64,000 bases of DNA from assembly GCF_002836595.1 (NCBI RefSeq), contig NZ_PJBB01000003.1, positions 744,001-808,000 on the forward strand, given 5' to 3'. Position numbers and translations under genes: made by a program. The notes under the pieces are model-generated. The model was not told the DNA's origin and did no database searches. It worked only from the letters and a program-made list of their open reading frames with translations. The DNA is from Tenacibaculum sp. Bg11-29 (GTDB lineage: Bacteria; Bacteroidota; Bacteroidia; Flavobacteriales; Flavobacteriaceae). This document shows, piece after piece, positions 63,583 to 64,000 of the stretch (position 1 is its first letter; each line of letters starts with the position of its first letter).

Positions 63583-64000
63583 ATGACAAACCATTCACTT
63601 TTTAATTTTCAAGGAATAGAAGCGGATTTAGAAGCTGCTATAACATCGAGTATATTCGACTTTAAAGATACTGTGGGAGATGCCAAGTTATGGGCTGAAA
63701 CAGATTTAAAAGAAAGAGTAGAGCAAAGCATGCGAGGCTACAGTCAAAGTTTTATAACAAAAGATAAAAACGGCTGTTGTGGTAATATAGATCCGCCAGG
63801 AAGTGGGTTTAAAGTTACTTTCGGGCTTCAAATTCAATTAGCCTATAAAGTACGGTTTAAAGCCAATTTAAACATTGGTTATGGACAACGGTATGGTAAT
63901 TTTGCTGCAAATACATCTTTTCATGTATCGGCATATAATAGCGGATTAGGCGTTGGCGTAGATAAAAGTAATATGGTAGTAGATGTAACTGCTGCGGCAA
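63583..64000 (+). CDS. Unrecognised protein, N-terminal part (truncated by window end)
   Basis: Open frame of 139 codons from ATG (MTNHSLFNFQGIEADLEAAI) to the window end. No signal peptide. A CC pair lies in DKNGCCGNIDPPGSGF, after which the chain becomes beta-rich with many Gly/Asn/Tyr (FKANLNIGYGQRYGNF). Third-position G and C are more frequent than in neighbours, so it may be horizontally acquired. No family recognised; the complete gene may be long. Confidence 0.6.
   Translation, partial: MTNHSLFNFQGIEADLEAAITSSIFDFKDTVGDAKLWAETDLKERVEQSMRGYSQSFITKDKNGCCGNIDPPGSGFKVTFGLQIQLAYKVRFKANLNIGYGQRYGNFAANTSFHVSAYNSGLGVGVDKSNMVVDVTAAA

Overview
The window looks like a chromosomal segment of a member of the Flavobacteriaceae (Bacteroidota), in the general neighbourhood of Tenacibaculum or Polaribacter. 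Evidence: very low G+C, gliding genes gldD and gldE, a SusC/SusD pair, Bacteroidota-type promoters (TAnnTTTG -7 element) and few Shine-Dalgarno sites. One tRNA gene (Leu-CAA) is present; no rRNA, CRISPR array or IS element was seen. The genus is inference.

Layout. 1-5.8 kb: start of a DMT transporter, a metal-binding lipoprotein, ctaA, then a leftward mutY-ssb-gldE-gldD-orf group. 6.0-13 kb: a SusC/SusD/zinc-peptidase/DUF4302 uptake operon between mutY and hup, genes I expect to be neighbours in relatives. 13-21 kb: HU, a 29-residue basic peptide, RNase G, a patatin/Omp85 protein, uvrC and a membrane MutS-like ATPase. 21-28 kb: molybdenum-cofactor genes (moaA, a small membrane protein, moeA, moaC, a mobA fusion) and a catalase-peroxidase with a lipoprotein signal. 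28-37 kb: tRNA-Leu, prs-rplY-pth, a leftward operon (MATE, enoyl-CoA hydratase, two tiny membrane proteins, queD), mutS and a SpoU/TrmH methyltransferase.

37-43.7 kb is the most unusual part. Downstream of the trmH-like gene is a 1.7-kb block holding about eight long palindromic repeats, a lone GIY-YIG nuclease and a glycine-rich peptide with a double-glycine-type leader. A second copy of the last 99 bases of the trmH-like gene closes the block, as if it had inserted there. Next come a second glycine-rich peptide, a TPR-containing sensor kinase and a response regulator. Directly after the regulator lies a tandem array of nine promoter units with a period near 182 bp. Each has two direct repeats about 22 bp apart, and the second repeat starts exactly 36 bp before the -7 element. 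Eight units read as short non-coding RNAs of about 85 nt ending in a terminator hairpin; the ninth encodes a 33-residue amphipathic peptide. I propose a peptide-sensing two-component system with a battery of co-regulated small RNAs, which I do not recognise as described.

43.7-64 kb: glpK, a PNPOx-like protein, an AraC regulator, a secreted PEBP protein, a phosphoglycolate phosphatase-like gene with an FAD oxidoreductase, a tiny membrane protein, a second tandem repeat array (142 bp), gcdH, rnpA, an S41 peptidase, a nucleoside-phosphorylase-like protein, purD, a PhoR/PhoP-like pair, a PolB-like exonuclease, a two-gene Lamassu-like candidate defence system (Cap4-type nuclease plus zinc-hook SMC ATPase), and the start of an unrecognised protein cut by the window end.
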